A DNA stretch of 64,000 bases, taken from assembly GCF_004355005.1 (NCBI RefSeq), contig NZ_SMSJ01000003.1, positions 186,001 to 250,000 on the forward strand. The letters are read 5' to 3'. Position 1 is the first letter of the stretch; each line of letters opens with the position of its first letter. The notes below the pieces were generated by a model. It worked only from the letters and a program-made list of their open reading frames with translations, made no database searches and had not been told where the DNA came from. Origin of the DNA: Dankookia rubra (lineage in GTDB: Bacteria; Pseudomonadota; Alphaproteobacteria; Acetobacterales; Acetobacteraceae). This document shows positions 15,446 through 24,944 of this stretch, piece after piece. The position numbers were made by a program, and so were the translations under genes.

Positions 15446-18400
15446 CTATTCCGCCGCCACCGGCGCGCGCGCAAAAGTCCGGAAGGCGCGCCGCTGCAGC
15501 CCGTCCATCGCCAGGTAGATGACGGGCGTGGTGTAGAGCGTGATCACTTGGCTCAGCAGCAGCCCGCCGATGACCGCGACGCCGAGCGGGTGCCGCAGCT
15601 CCGACCCCGCGCCGTTCTCGAACAGCAGCGGCACGGCGCCGAAGACGGCGGCGAGCGTGGTCATCAGGATAGGCCGGAAGCGCTCGCGGCAGGCTTCCAG
15701 GATGGCAGCCTCGGCGCCCAGGCCCTGGCTGCGCTCGTGCTCCAGCGCGAAGTCGACCATCATGATGCCGTTCTTCTTGACGATCCCCATCAGCAGGATG
15801 ACGCCGACCAGGGCGATCACCGAGAAGTCGAGCCCGAAGATCCGCAGCGCCAGCAACGCGCCGATGCCGGCGGTCGGCAGGGTGGACAGGATGGTGATGG
15901 GGTGCAGCAGGTGCTCGTAGAGCACGCCGAGGACGACATAGATGGTCAGCAGCGCCGCCAGGATCAGCAGCGGCTGGCTTCGGGTGAAGGACTGGAAGGC
16001 GCGGGCGCTGCCTGCGAATTCGGTCCGCATGCTGTCGGGCAGGCCGATCTCGGCCGCGGCGCGCTCCACCGCCGCCGTCGCCTCGCCGATCGACATGCCC
16101 TGGCCTAGCGTGAAGCCGATGGTCGCCGCCGGCAGCTGGCCGCGATGGGTGATGAAGATCTGTGCCGTCTCGGGCGCGGCGGTGACGAGGGAGGCGAGCG
16201 GCACCTGCACGCCGCCGCTGCCGGGCAGCCAGATATCGTCCACCTGTTCGGGGTGCTGCTGCAGCGCCGGCTCGATCTCCAGCACCACGCGGTACTGGTT
16301 GCGGTCGCGGTAGATCACCGAGACCTGGCGCTGGGAGAAGCCGCTGTTCAGCGCCTGGGCGATCGCCTGCACCGAGACGCCGAGCCGCGATGCCGCATCC
16401 CGGTCGATGGCGAGCCGGGTGACAAGACCCGGGTTCTGTTGGTCGGAGGAGACGTCCTCGATGCCGGGCAGGGTCCGCAGCTTCTGCACCAGAGCCTCCG
16501 CCCAGGTCTGCAGCGCTGGGACGTCGGTCGAGAGCAGCACGAACTGGAAGGAGGAGGCATCCGGCCGGCCGCCGACCCAGATCTCCGGCACCGCCCAGAG
16601 ACTGGCATCGATACCGGGAATTGCCCCGAGCGGCGCCCGCAGCCGCCGTACCACTTCGGCCGCGGAGACGCCGGGGCGTTGGGCGCGCGGCTTCAGGCTG
16701 ACCATCAGCCGGCCCGAGCTGACCAGGCCGTTGCCGTTGCCGACACCGATGACGGAGACGACGTGCGCCACCGCCGGATCCGCCCGCAGCACCTCGGCGA
16801 CGCTCTCCTGCCGATGCAGCATGGCGCGGTAGGATATGTCAGGCGGCGCCTTGGTGTTGCCCATGACGAGCCCGGTATCCTGGTCCGGGAAGAAGCCTTT
16901 CGGCGCGATGACATAGAGCCAGACGGTGGTGCCGATCAGCCCGAGCGTCCCCAGCAGCATCGCCCGCCGCCAGCGCAGCACGCGCCCGAGGCTCCGGACA
17001 TAGGCCCCGGTGAGCGCCGCGATGGCGCGCTCGATCGCCTGGCCGAGCCGGCCGGGCGGCGGTGGCGCGCGGCGCGCCATATGCGCCGCCAGCATCGGGG
17101 TGACGGTCAGCGAGACGAGGCCCGAGAGCGCGACCGCGATCGCCAGCGTCGCCGAGAATTCGCGGAACATGCGGCCGAGCACGCCATCCATGAAGACCAG
17201 CGGGATGAAGACTGCGATTAGCGAGACGGTGATCGAGACCACGGTGAAGCCGATCTGCCGCGCCCCGGCCAGCGCCGCCTGCAGCGGCCGCATGCCGCGG
17301 TCGCGCAGCACGGCGATGGCCTCGATCATGACGATCGCGTCATCGACCACGAAGCCGACCGAGATGGTCAGTGCCATCAGCGTCAGGTTGTTCAGCGAGA
17401 AGCCGGCCAGCCATATCGCGGCCAGGGTGCCGAGCAGGGAGAGCGGCACCGCCCCGCCGGTCGCCACCACCGCCGAGAGCCGGCGCACGAAGATGGCGAC
17501 CACCAGGATCACAAGGGCGACCGAGACCATCAGGGTCTGCTGCACGTCGTGCACGCTGGCGCGGATGGTTTCCGACCGGTCGCGGATGGTGTCGACCACC
17601 ACGCCGCCCGGCAGCCAGCGCCTGAGCTGCGGCAGCACCTCGCGGATGCCGTCCGCGACCTCGATGACGTTTGCATCGGCCTGCTTGAAGACGGTCAGCG
17701 TCACCGCCTGGCGGCCATCCACGGTGCCGCCCTGGCGGCGGTCGCGGGCATCGACGTCGACCCGACCGATCGAGGCGATGTGGACGATGGCATCGCCCTG
17801 CCGCCTGACCACGATGCGGCCGTAATCCTCGGGCGCCGCCATGCGGTCGTTGACCGAGACCGGGGCGAATTGCAGCGCGCCGTCCACCAGCCCGGTCGCC
17901 TGCGTCACGTTGTTCTCGGCGATCGCCTGGCGCACCGCCTCCAGCCCGACGCCGGCGGCGCGCGCTGCCGCAGGATCGATGGTGACGCGGATGGCCGGCT
18001 GCTCGGCGCCCTGGATCTGCACCGCGGCGACGCCGGGGATGCGGGCGATGCGCGGTGCGACGATGCTGTCCGCCGCATCGTAGACGGCCCCGGCGGTCAG
18101 CGTCCCGGCGCTCATCGCGAGCACCATCACCGGCGCGCTGCCCGGGTTGAACTTGTTCATCCAGGGCGGATTGGGCAGTGGCGGCAGGTCGGTGCCGGCG
18201 GCGTTCAGCGCCGCCTGCACGTCGCGCGCCGCGCCGTCGATCGCGCGCGACAGCTCGAATTGCAGTACGATGTAGAAAGCGCCGAGCGCGGAGTAGGAGG
18301 TCATCTCGGCAAGGCCCGCGATGGCGCCGAGCCGGCGTTCCAGCGGGGCGACGACCGATGCGGCGATGGTCTCCGGGTCCGCGCCCGGCAGCCCGCCGCC

Positions 18401-18541
18401 GATCGCGATGGTCGGCATCTCGGCCCGCGGCAGCGGCGCCACCGGCAGCCAGGCATAGGCAAGCAAGCCGGCCAGCGCGAGCCCGATCGCCAGCAGCCCG
18501 GTGCCGACCGGCCGCAGGATGAAGGGAGCGCTGATCGACAT
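15446..18541 (-). CDS. RND efflux permease, MdtC-like (first MdtC copy)
   Basis: Inner-membrane RND pump of 1031 residues, paralogue of the next gene. It begins MSISAPFILRPVGTGLLAIG and has LPVAPLPRAEMPTIAIGGG, VGFVVDDAIVMIE (the two TM4 Asp residues) and MGIVKKNGIMMVDF (TM10 Lys), so the proton pathway is intact. In the Enterobacteria MdtABC system one adaptor serves an MdtB2-MdtC heterotrimer. Here an extra MdtC-type copy exists, allowing trimers of different composition (inference). Its ATG follows the TAG of the MdtB-like gene by a single base, so translation is very likely coupled. Confidence 0.93.
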   Translation of the reverse strand: MSISAPFILRPVGTGLLAIGLALAGLLAYAWLPVAPLPRAEMPTIAIGGGLPGADPETIAASVVAPLERRLGAIAGLAEMTSYSALGAFYIVLQFELSRAIDGAARDVQAALNAAGTDLPPLPNPPWMNKFNPGSAPVMVLAMSAGTLTAGAVYDAADSIVAPRIARIPGVAAVQIQGAEQPAIRVTIDPAAARAAGVGLEAVRQAIAENNVTQATGLVDGALQFAPVSVNDRMAAPEDYGRIVVRRQGDAIVHIASIGRVDVDARDRRQGGTVDGRQAVTLTVFKQADANVIEVADGIREVLPQLRRWLPGGVVVDTIRDRSETIRASVHDVQQTLMVSVALVILVVAIFVRRLSAVVATGGAVPLSLLGTLAAIWLAGFSLNNLTLMALTISVGFVVDDAIVMIEAIAVLRDRGMRPLQAALAGARQIGFTVVSITVSLIAVFIPLVFMDGVLGRMFREFSATLAIAVALSGLVSLTVTPMLAAHMARRAPPPPGRLGQAIERAIAALTGAYVRSLGRVLRWRRAMLLGTLGLIGTTVWLYVIAPKGFFPDQDTGLVMGNTKAPPDISYRAMLHRQESVAEVLRADPAVAHVVSVIGVGNGNGLVSSGRLMVSLKPRAQRPGVSAAEVVRRLRAPLGAIPGIDASLWAVPEIWVGGRPDASSFQFVLLSTDVPALQTWAEALVQKLRTLPGIEDVSSDQQNPGLVTRLAIDRDAASRLGVSVQAIAQALNSGFSQRQVSVIYRDRNQYRVVLEIEPALQQHPEQVDDIWLPGSGGVQVPLASLVTAAPETAQIFITHRGQLPAATIGFTLGQGMSIGEATAAVERAAAEIGLPDSMRTEFAGSARAFQSFTRSQPLLILAALLTIYVVLGVLYEHLLHPITILSTLPTAGIGALLALRIFGLDFSVIALVGVILLMGIVKKNGIMMVDFALEHERSQGLGAEAAILEACRERFRPILMTTLAAVFGAVPLLFENGAGSELRHPLGVAVIGGLLLSQVITLYTTPVIYLAMDGLQRRAFRTFARAPVAAE
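16182..16274. repeat. Near-identical DNA segment shared by the two MdtC-like genes (copy 2)
   Basis: Partner of 13082-13174, separated by 3100 bases, about one gene length. Same strand and same reading frame within each pump gene. Confidence 0.6.
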
Positions 18542-18542
18542 G

Positions 18543-21500
18543 CTACTCGGCCGGCACCGGCACGCGGCGCTGCACCAGGCGCTGGGCGCGGTCCCGCAGC
18601 GACTCCATCGCCAGGTAGATGACCGGCGTCGTGTAGAGCGTGATCACCTGGCTTAGCAGCAGCCCGCCCACGACCGAGACACCGAGCGGCAGGCGCAGCT
18701 CCGACCCCGTGCCGCTTTCCAGCACCAGCGGCAGGGCGCCGAGCAGGGCGGCCAGGGTCGTCATCATGATCGGGCGGAAGCGCAGCAGGCAGGCCTCCTC
18801 GATCGCCTCGCGCGCCGTGCGGCCATGGTCGCGCTGCGCTTCGAGCGCGAAGTCGATCATCATGATCGCGTTCTTTTTGACGATGCCCATCAGCAGCACG
18901 ATGCCGATCAGCCCGACGACCGAGAGGTCGAGCCCGAAGGCCCGGAGCGCCAGCAGCGCGCCGATGCCCGCCGAGGGCAGGGTCGAGAGGATGGTGATCG
19001 GGTGGATCACGCTCTCGTAGAGCACGCCAAGCACGATGTAGATGACGATGATGGCGGCGAGGATCAGCCAGGGCTCGCCGCGCAGCGAGCGCTGGAACTC
19101 GGCGGCATCGCCGGCGAAGCTGCCGGCGATGGTGTCGGGCAGGCCGATCTCGACTTCCGCCGCGCGGATCGCCGTGACGGCCTCGCCCAGCGAAGCGCCG
19201 GGGGCAAGGTCGAAGCCGAGCGTCACCGCGGGGAACTGGCTCTGCTTGGTCACAGTCAGCGGTCCGGGGCCGCGGCCGATCGTGGCGAATTCCGACAGCG
19301 GCACCTGCGGCGTGCCGGCCGGCGACTGCACCGGCGTGCCCTGCGCCGTCGCCGCCTGGCCGGCGGTGGCCGGAACCCGCAGCAGGCCGATCATGGACGG
19401 GTCGTCGCGCAATTCGGGCGAGGCCTCCAGCACCACGCGGTACTGGTTGTTCTGGGTGTAGATCGTGCTGATCTGCCGTTGGCCGAAGGCGTCGTACAGG
19501 ATGTCGTCGATCGCCTGCATGGTGACGCCGAGCCGGCCGGCCTTGTCTCGGTCCACATCGACCGTGACACGCAGCCCGCCGTCCCGCCGGTCCGAGGACA
19601 CATCGCGCAGGATCGGCAACGCCATCAGCCGGCGCTCGAGGATCGGGGCCCAGTGGCCCAGCTCGACCGGGTCCGGGTCCATCAGCGTGTACTGGAAGGC
19701 GGTGCTGCCCGGCCGGGCGCCGATCTGGATGTCCTGCACCGGGGAAAGGTGGACGGTAACGCCCGGCAGCGCGTCGAGGCCGGGCTGCATCCGGGCGATG
19801 ATGCGGGCGGCATCCAGCGCACGGTCATCGCGCGGCCGCAGCACGGCGGTTAGCCGCCCGGTATTCTGCGCCGGGTTGACGATGCTAGCGCCGATCACCG
19901 AGGTGACGGAGAGCACGTCCGGGTCGGCCCGCATCGCCTCGGCCACGCCGCGCTGCAACGCCGCCATGCGGCTGAAGGAGGCATCCTCCGGCCCCTCCAT
20001 GGTGGCGACGATCAGGCCGGTGTCCTGGGAGGGCAGGAAGCCCTTCGGCATGACCATGTACATGGCGACCGTCCCGGCGACGGTCAGCGTCGCCAGCAGC
20101 AGCATCAGCGCCTCGTGCCGCAGCGCCCAGCGAAGGCTGCGGCCATAGGCATCGCGCATGCCGTCCAGAACGTGCTCCGTCATCCGGGACAGCCGCCCCG
20201 GACGCTGCACCGCGGCCGGCTTCAGCAGGTAGCCGCACATCATCGGCGTCAGGGTAAGCGAGACGACCATGGAGACGACGACGCTGATGGTCAGCACCAG
20301 GGCGAATTCCTGGAAGAGCCGCCCGACGACGCCCTGCATGAAGAGCAGCGGGATGAAGACCGCGACCAGCGAGACGGTCAGCGACACCACGGTGAAGCCG
20401 ATCTGCGCCGCCCCCTCGTAGGCCGCCTCGAGCGGGCGCTTCCCCTCCTCGATCAGCCGGACGATGTTCTCGATCATGACGATGGCGTCGTCGACCACGA
20501 AGCCTGTGGCGATGGTCAGCGCCATCAGCGAGAGGTTGTCGAGCGAGAAGCCGCAGAGCGCCATCACCCCGAAGGTGCCGATGATCGACAGCGGCAGGGC
20601 GATGCCGGGGATCAGCGTGGCCCGGCCGCTGCGCAGGAACACGAAGATCACCGCCACCACCAGCGCCACCGCCAGCACCAGGGTGAACTGCACGTCGTGC
20701 ACCGAGGCGCGGATCGTCGCGGTCCGGTCGGAGACGATCGAAAGCGTCGCCCCCTGCGGCAGCGCCTTCTGCAGCAGGGGGAGCTGGGCCCTGACGTCCT
20801 CGACGGTCGAGACGATGTTGGCGCCCGGCTGACGCTGGACGTCGATCAGCACCGCGGGCCCACCATTGTACCAGGCGCCGTTCAGCGTGTTCTCGAGGTC
20901 CTGCACCGCGGCGCCGATATCGGCCAGCCGCACCGGCCCGCCATTGCGCCAGGCGATGATCAGCCGGGCGAAGTCGGCCGGGTCCTTCAGCTGGTCGTTC
21001 GCCATGACCGAGGAGGCCTGGCGCGGCCCGTCGACGCTGCCCTTCGGCGTGTTGACGTTGGCGGCGGCGATCGCGGTCCGCACATCCTCGAGCGAGAGGC
21101 CGTAGGCCGCCAGCCGCACCGGATCGGCCTGCACCCGCACCGCCGGCCGCATCGTGCCCTGCACTAGCACGCGGCCGACCCCGGTGACCTGCGATAGCCG
21201 CTGCGCCAGCAGCGTGTCGGCGGCATCCGAGAGGCGGAAGATCGGCAGCGTGTCGCTGGTCAGGGCGAAGGTGATGATCGGCGGGTCGGCCGGGTTCACC
21301 TTCGCATAGGTCGGCGGGTAGGGCAGGTTGCCGGGCAGCGTGCCCCTAGCGGCGTTGATCGCCGCCTGCACGTCCTGCGCCGCGTCGTCGATGCTGCGGC
21401 CGAGGTTGAACTGCAGGGTGATCCGCGACGTGCCCGGCCCGCTGGTCGAGACGATGTCGGTCAGCCCGGCGATCTGCGCCAGCTGGCGCTCCAGCGATGC

Positions 21501-21755
21501 CGTGACCAGCAGCGCGACGGTCTCCGGGGAGGCGCCGGGCAGGGTGGTCGTCACCTCGATGGTCGGGAAGTCGACCTCCGGCAGGGCCGAGACCGGCAGG
21601 CGCAGGTAGCCGAACAACCCGCTCAGCAGCACCGCGATCGCCAGCAGCGTCGTGGCGATCGGCCGGGCGATGAAGGGGGCGGAGACGCCGCCGAAGCGCT
21701 GCGGCGAGGGCGGTGGGACCGGGCGGCCCGCCCCCCCGTCAGCCGCCGGGCTCAC
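18543..21755 (-). CDS. RND efflux permease, MdtB-like
   Basis: Inner-membrane RND pump of 1070 residues and the first of three in the operon. After a hydrophilic N-terminal tail comes VSAPFIARPIATTLLAIAVLLSGLFGY, then LPVSALPEVDFPTIEVTTTLPGASPE, the MdtB pattern. ATGFVVDDAIVMIEN and MGIVKKNAIMMIDF supply the proton-relay Asp-Asp and Lys. An insertion with Gln/Ala/Gly-rich sequence (about residues 800-815) enlarges the second periplasmic loop compared with the two downstream pumps. The start is GTG, whose last bases overlap the TGA of the adaptor gene (GTGA), a translational-coupling arrangement that decides the start. Confidence 0.93.
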   Translation of the reverse strand: MSPAADGGAGRPVPPPSPQRFGGVSAPFIARPIATTLLAIAVLLSGLFGYLRLPVSALPEVDFPTIEVTTTLPGASPETVALLVTASLERQLAQIAGLTDIVSTSGPGTSRITLQFNLGRSIDDAAQDVQAAINAARGTLPGNLPYPPTYAKVNPADPPIITFALTSDTLPIFRLSDAADTLLAQRLSQVTGVGRVLVQGTMRPAVRVQADPVRLAAYGLSLEDVRTAIAAANVNTPKGSVDGPRQASSVMANDQLKDPADFARLIIAWRNGGPVRLADIGAAVQDLENTLNGAWYNGGPAVLIDVQRQPGANIVSTVEDVRAQLPLLQKALPQGATLSIVSDRTATIRASVHDVQFTLVLAVALVVAVIFVFLRSGRATLIPGIALPLSIIGTFGVMALCGFSLDNLSLMALTIATGFVVDDAIVMIENIVRLIEEGKRPLEAAYEGAAQIGFTVVSLTVSLVAVFIPLLFMQGVVGRLFQEFALVLTISVVVSMVVSLTLTPMMCGYLLKPAAVQRPGRLSRMTEHVLDGMRDAYGRSLRWALRHEALMLLLATLTVAGTVAMYMVMPKGFLPSQDTGLIVATMEGPEDASFSRMAALQRGVAEAMRADPDVLSVTSVIGASIVNPAQNTGRLTAVLRPRDDRALDAARIIARMQPGLDALPGVTVHLSPVQDIQIGARPGSTAFQYTLMDPDPVELGHWAPILERRLMALPILRDVSSDRRDGGLRVTVDVDRDKAGRLGVTMQAIDDILYDAFGQRQISTIYTQNNQYRVVLEASPELRDDPSMIGLLRVPATAGQAATAQGTPVQSPAGTPQVPLSEFATIGRGPGPLTVTKQSQFPAVTLGFDLAPGASLGEAVTAIRAAEVEIGLPDTIAGSFAGDAAEFQRSLRGEPWLILAAIIVIYIVLGVLYESVIHPITILSTLPSAGIGALLALRAFGLDLSVVGLIGIVLLMGIVKKNAIMMIDFALEAQRDHGRTAREAIEEACLLRFRPIMMTTLAALLGALPLVLESGTGSELRLPLGVSVVGGLLLSQVITLYTTPVIYLAMESLRDRAQRLVQRRVPVPAE

Positions 21756-23017
21756 GGCCTGGCGTCCGCGGCCTGGCGCGGCCGCAGCCGCCGCTCGCCG
21801 GGGGCCGGGCCGGGGGCGGGCTCGCCCTCCTCGGTCGGCGTCACCGCGGCGCCGGGGCTGAGCCGTAGCGCGCCGGAGGTCACCACCCGCTCGCCGGGCT
21901 GGATGCCCTGGCGCACCACCGCCTCGGTCGCGGTCAGCGCGCCGAGCCGCAGCGGCCGCTGCTCCACCGTGCGGTCGGGCTTGAGCACGAAGGCGAAGGC
22001 ACCCTCCGGCCCGCGCTGCACCGCGACCAGCGGCAAGGTGGTGACGCCCCGCAGCCGGTCCACCTCCAGCCGTACGTTGACGAAGGCGCCGGGCCAGAGC
22101 CGCAGGTCCTCATTGGCGAAGGAGGCCTTGAGCCGGATCGTGCCGGTCTGCGCATCGACCGCGTTGTCGATGGTCAGCAGCTCGCCCTCCGGCTGCGACG
22201 CGCCGGGGGCACGCACCACCTGGACCGGGACGGGGCCGCGGGCCATCGCTTCCTGCACCCGGCCGAGCTCCTGCTGCGGCAGGGTGAAGACCAGGGCGAT
22301 GGGCTGCAGCTGGGAGACCGTGACGATGCCGGTCGCGTCGCCGGCCCGGACGATGTTGCCCTGGTCAACCAGCCGCAGCCCGACCCGGCCATTGATGGGG
22401 GAGCGGATGGTGGTGAAGGAAAGCTGGGTCCGCGCCGCGTCGATCGCGCCCTGGTCGGCGGCTACCTGCGCCTCGAACTGAGCCACCTGGGCGCGCTGGG
22501 TGTCCTGCTGCTGCTTCGAGACGCCCTCGTTCCGCGCCAGGGTGGTGTAGCGCTGCAGGTCGAGCCGGGCATTGGCCAGCTGCGCCTCGTTCTGCGCCTT
22601 CTTCGCCACCGCCTGGTCGAGCGCCGCCTGGTAGCTGCGCGGGTCGATGCGGGCGAGGACATCGCCCTGCTTGACCATCTGGCCTTCCTTGAAGGCGATC
22701 TCCAGCAGCTGGCCGTCGACCTGGGCGCGGACGGTGATGGTGTTGAAGGCCTGCACCGTGCCGATGGCATCCAGCCGGATCGGCACGTCCTGCTGCTGCG
22801 CCGCGGCCACGGTGACCGGTACCGGGGCGCCGCCACGGCCGGGACGAACAGGTGCGGCCGCCTGTGCTTCGGCCGTCGCCTGCCGCTGCCGCCAGTACCA
22901 GGCCCCGCCGCCGGCGCCGGCCAGCAGCGCAAGCGCGAGGAGAATCAGGGAGACGCGGCGCTTGGACAGGGGGATGACCTCGGGGCTGGGTGCTTCAGAT
23001 ACGCGCGGCGGCTGCAT
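21752..23017 (-). CDS. Periplasmic adaptor (membrane fusion protein) of RND efflux pump, MdtA-like
   Basis: 421-residue adaptor that bridges the RND pumps and the outer-membrane channel. A single N-terminal membrane anchor (VSLILLALALLAGAGGGAWYW) replaces a lipobox. The barrel-sandwich/lipoyl halves are visible at TVQAFNTITVRAQVDGQLLEIAFKEGQMVKQGDVLARIDPRSY and TTIRSPINGRVGLRLVDQGNIV, with a coiled-coil hairpin between (about residues 115-185). The C-terminal tail is Pro/Arg-rich and dispensable-looking. I choose the ATG at 23017; an upstream in-frame ATG (23077) would overlap the outer-membrane factor gene. The stop overlaps the start of the MdtB-like gene. Confidence 0.93.
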   Translation of the reverse strand: MQPPRVSEAPSPEVIPLSKRRVSLILLALALLAGAGGGAWYWRQRQATAEAQAAAPVRPGRGGAPVPVTVAAAQQQDVPIRLDAIGTVQAFNTITVRAQVDGQLLEIAFKEGQMVKQGDVLARIDPRSYQAALDQAVAKKAQNEAQLANARLDLQRYTTLARNEGVSKQQQDTQRAQVAQFEAQVAADQGAIDAARTQLSFTTIRSPINGRVGLRLVDQGNIVRAGDATGIVTVSQLQPIALVFTLPQQELGRVQEAMARGPVPVQVVRAPGASQPEGELLTIDNAVDAQTGTIRLKASFANEDLRLWPGAFVNVRLEVDRLRGVTTLPLVAVQRGPEGAFAFVLKPDRTVEQRPLRLGALTATEAVVRQGIQPGERVVTSGALRLSPGAAVTPTEEGEPAPGPAPGERRLRPRQAADARP

Positions 23018-23048
23018 TTCCCATACGCCGTTCGGGTGACGAAGCGTG

Positions 23049-24476
23049 TCACGCTGTCGGGGTGCCCCAGCCGCCACCGAGCGCCCGGAACAGCCCGACC
23101 GCCGCCTGCAGCCGGGCCAGCCGGGCCTGCACCAGCGAATTGCGCGCCGAGAACAGCTGCTGCTGGGTGATTAGCAGGGTCACGATATCGATGGTCCCGG
23201 CCCGCAGTTGCGCTTCGCTGATCGCATAGGCGCGCTCGGCCATCCGCACCGCATTGGCCTGGAGCGTCTCCTGCTCGGTGGTCTGGCGCAGCGCGACCAG
23301 GGAATTCTCGGTATCGACCAGGGCGTTGAGGATGGCGAAGCGGTAGGTCGCCAGCAGCTCCTCGGCCTGCGCCTCGGTCAGCTGGACCTGGCCGCGCAGG
23401 GCGCCGCCGCGGAAGATCGGCTGGGTCAGCCCGGCCGCCAGGTTGAAGATCAGGCTCTGCGGCCGGGTCAGCGTCTCGAGCGCCAGGCTGGCATAGCCGC
23501 CGGAGCCGGTCAGGGTGACGGAGGGCAGCAGCTGCGCCCGCGCCACGACGATATTGGCATTGGCCGCCGCCAGCGTCGCCTCGGCATTGAGTACGTCCGG
23601 CCGGCGGGCCAGCACCTCGGCCGGCAGGCCGGGGGTCACCCGCGGGACATCGAGCTTGTTGAAGGTGCCGCCGCGCAGCACGATCCCCTGCGGCGGCCGG
23701 GCGACCAGGGTGCCGAGCGAGTTCCGGTTGGTCTCGACCTCCTGCACCAGCGGCGGGACCTGCGCCTGTTGCTGCGCCACCACGGTTTCCTGCTGCGCCA
23801 GTTCCAGCCCGGTGCCGGTGCCGACCGCGACCCGGTCGCGGATCACCCGCAGCACGCGCTGGGCGATCTCCAGATTCTGCTGCTGGATCGCCAGCCTTTC
23901 CTGCGCCCCGAGCATGGCGAAATAGGTATTGGCGACGGAGGCCTGGGTGGTCAGCGTCACCGTGCCGACATCGAAGCGGCTGGCGAAGGCGGATTGCTGC
24001 GCGGCCTCCACCTGGGAGCGGTTCTTGCCCCAGAAATCCACCTCGTAGCTGGCCGAGAGCAGGGCGCGGTTGCTGGAGGTCACTCGGACCCGGCGGCTGG
24101 TCAGGCCGGTGATGCTGGCGGTGTTGACGCTGCCGGTCTGCGACCGCAGCGCCTGCGCCGAGCCGTCCAGCGTCGGCAGCAGCGTGGCGCCGGCGATGCG
24201 GAGCTGCGCATCCGCCTGCCGCACCCGGGCGGCGGCGCCGGCGATGTCGGTATTGGCCAGCATGGCTTCCGCCATCAGCCCGTCGAGCTCGGCGGAGCGG
24301 AAGCCGCGCCACCAGGCGGGGTCGGGCCAATTCGCCGCCAGGGCCGGGTCGCTGGCCGCCAGCCGGTCCGGCAGGCCGATCCCGGAGGAGGTGGCGGGCG
24401 GGGTCAGCCAGGTGCAGCCGGGCAGCAGCGCCGCGGCGGCCAGCAGGGCCGCGCGGCGCGAGGTGGCAGACGCCAT
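23049..24476 (-). CDS. NodT/OprM-type outer-membrane efflux lipoprotein
   Basis: 475-residue outer-membrane factor (TolC superfamily, RND NodT branch) forming the exit duct. It has a lipoprotein signal ending LLPGC (Cys about 21), and LPDRLAASDPALAANWPDPAWWRGFRSAELDGLMAEAMLANTDI, the usual NodT opening. Two repeat halves of long helices end around IDIVTLLITQQQLFSARNSLVQARLARLQAAVGLFRALGGGW. AGGAGAG lies 4-6 bases before the ATG and overlaps the stop region of the upstream sensor gene, fixing the start. It lies 31 bases upstream of the adaptor gene and completes the tripartite pump. Confidence 0.93.
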   Translation of the reverse strand: MASATSRRAALLAAAALLPGCTWLTPPATSSGIGLPDRLAASDPALAANWPDPAWWRGFRSAELDGLMAEAMLANTDIAGAAARVRQADAQLRIAGATLLPTLDGSAQALRSQTGSVNTASITGLTSRRVRVTSSNRALLSASYEVDFWGKNRSQVEAAQQSAFASRFDVGTVTLTTQASVANTYFAMLGAQERLAIQQQNLEIAQRVLRVIRDRVAVGTGTGLELAQQETVVAQQQAQVPPLVQEVETNRNSLGTLVARPPQGIVLRGGTFNKLDVPRVTPGLPAEVLARRPDVLNAEATLAAANANIVVARAQLLPSVTLTGSGGYASLALETLTRPQSLIFNLAAGLTQPIFRGGALRGQVQLTEAQAEELLATYRFAILNALVDTENSLVALRQTTEQETLQANAVRMAERAYAISEAQLRAGTIDIVTLLITQQQLFSARNSLVQARLARLQAAVGLFRALGGGWGTPTA

Positions 24477-24483
24477 GTCTCTC

Positions 24484-24897
24484 CTATCGTCCCTGCTGCC
24501 GTGCGGCGGCGATCTGCGCCCTGCCGGCCGGGGAGACCGCCTGCATGGCATGCACCATCGTTCCGGTGAAGGCATTGTTGAAGTCGGCCCAGCGCGCCGA
24601 CCATTCCGCCAGCGCCGCCCGCAGCGCCGCGGCATCGAAGGGGTCGCGCGCCATGGCGGCATCCACCGCCTGGCCGGCGGCCCGCAGCGCGGCCAGTTGC
24701 TGCGCGTAGTCCGGCCGCTCGGCGTCCAGGACCGCGCGGAATTTCGGCCGGTCCTCGGCCGGCAGCGCCGCCTCGATCCGGTTCACCATGCGGTCGAGCC
24801 CCCGCCCGCGATGCTCCTGCGCCGCCGGACGGGTGAGCAGCAGGCCGGCTAGGACGAGGTTGACGACCAGCGAGGCGCCGAGGACCGCGGCCAGCAT
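24484..24897 (-). CDS. CpxP/Spy-like periplasmic heavy-metal sensor family protein
   Basis: 137-residue protein with an N-terminal membrane anchor or signal (MLAAVLGASLVVNLVLAGLLLTRP) and an all-helical periplasmic part. Its LPAEDRPKFRAVL and ...PFDAAALRAALAEWSARW... pattern resembles the Spy/CpxP/heavy-metal-resistance fold. Such proteins sense envelope damage or metals and feed back on regulators. It sits between the anti-sigma-like gene and the outer-membrane factor, 7 bases before the latter, so it is probably part of the regulatory head of the operon. The start is uncertain: the frame is open upstream to overlap the anti-sigma stop, but no ATG/GTG occurs there. Confidence 0.75.
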   Translation of the reverse strand: MLAAVLGASLVVNLVLAGLLLTRPAAQEHRGRGLDRMVNRIEAALPAEDRPKFRAVLDAERPDYAQQLAALRAAGQAVDAAMARDPFDAAALRAALAEWSARWADFNNAFTGTMVHAMQAVSPAGRAQIAAARQQGR

Positions 24898-24944
24898 GGC
24901 GCGGCCGGACGGCCAGGCGACGGGCCAAGTGACAGACCGGGTGA

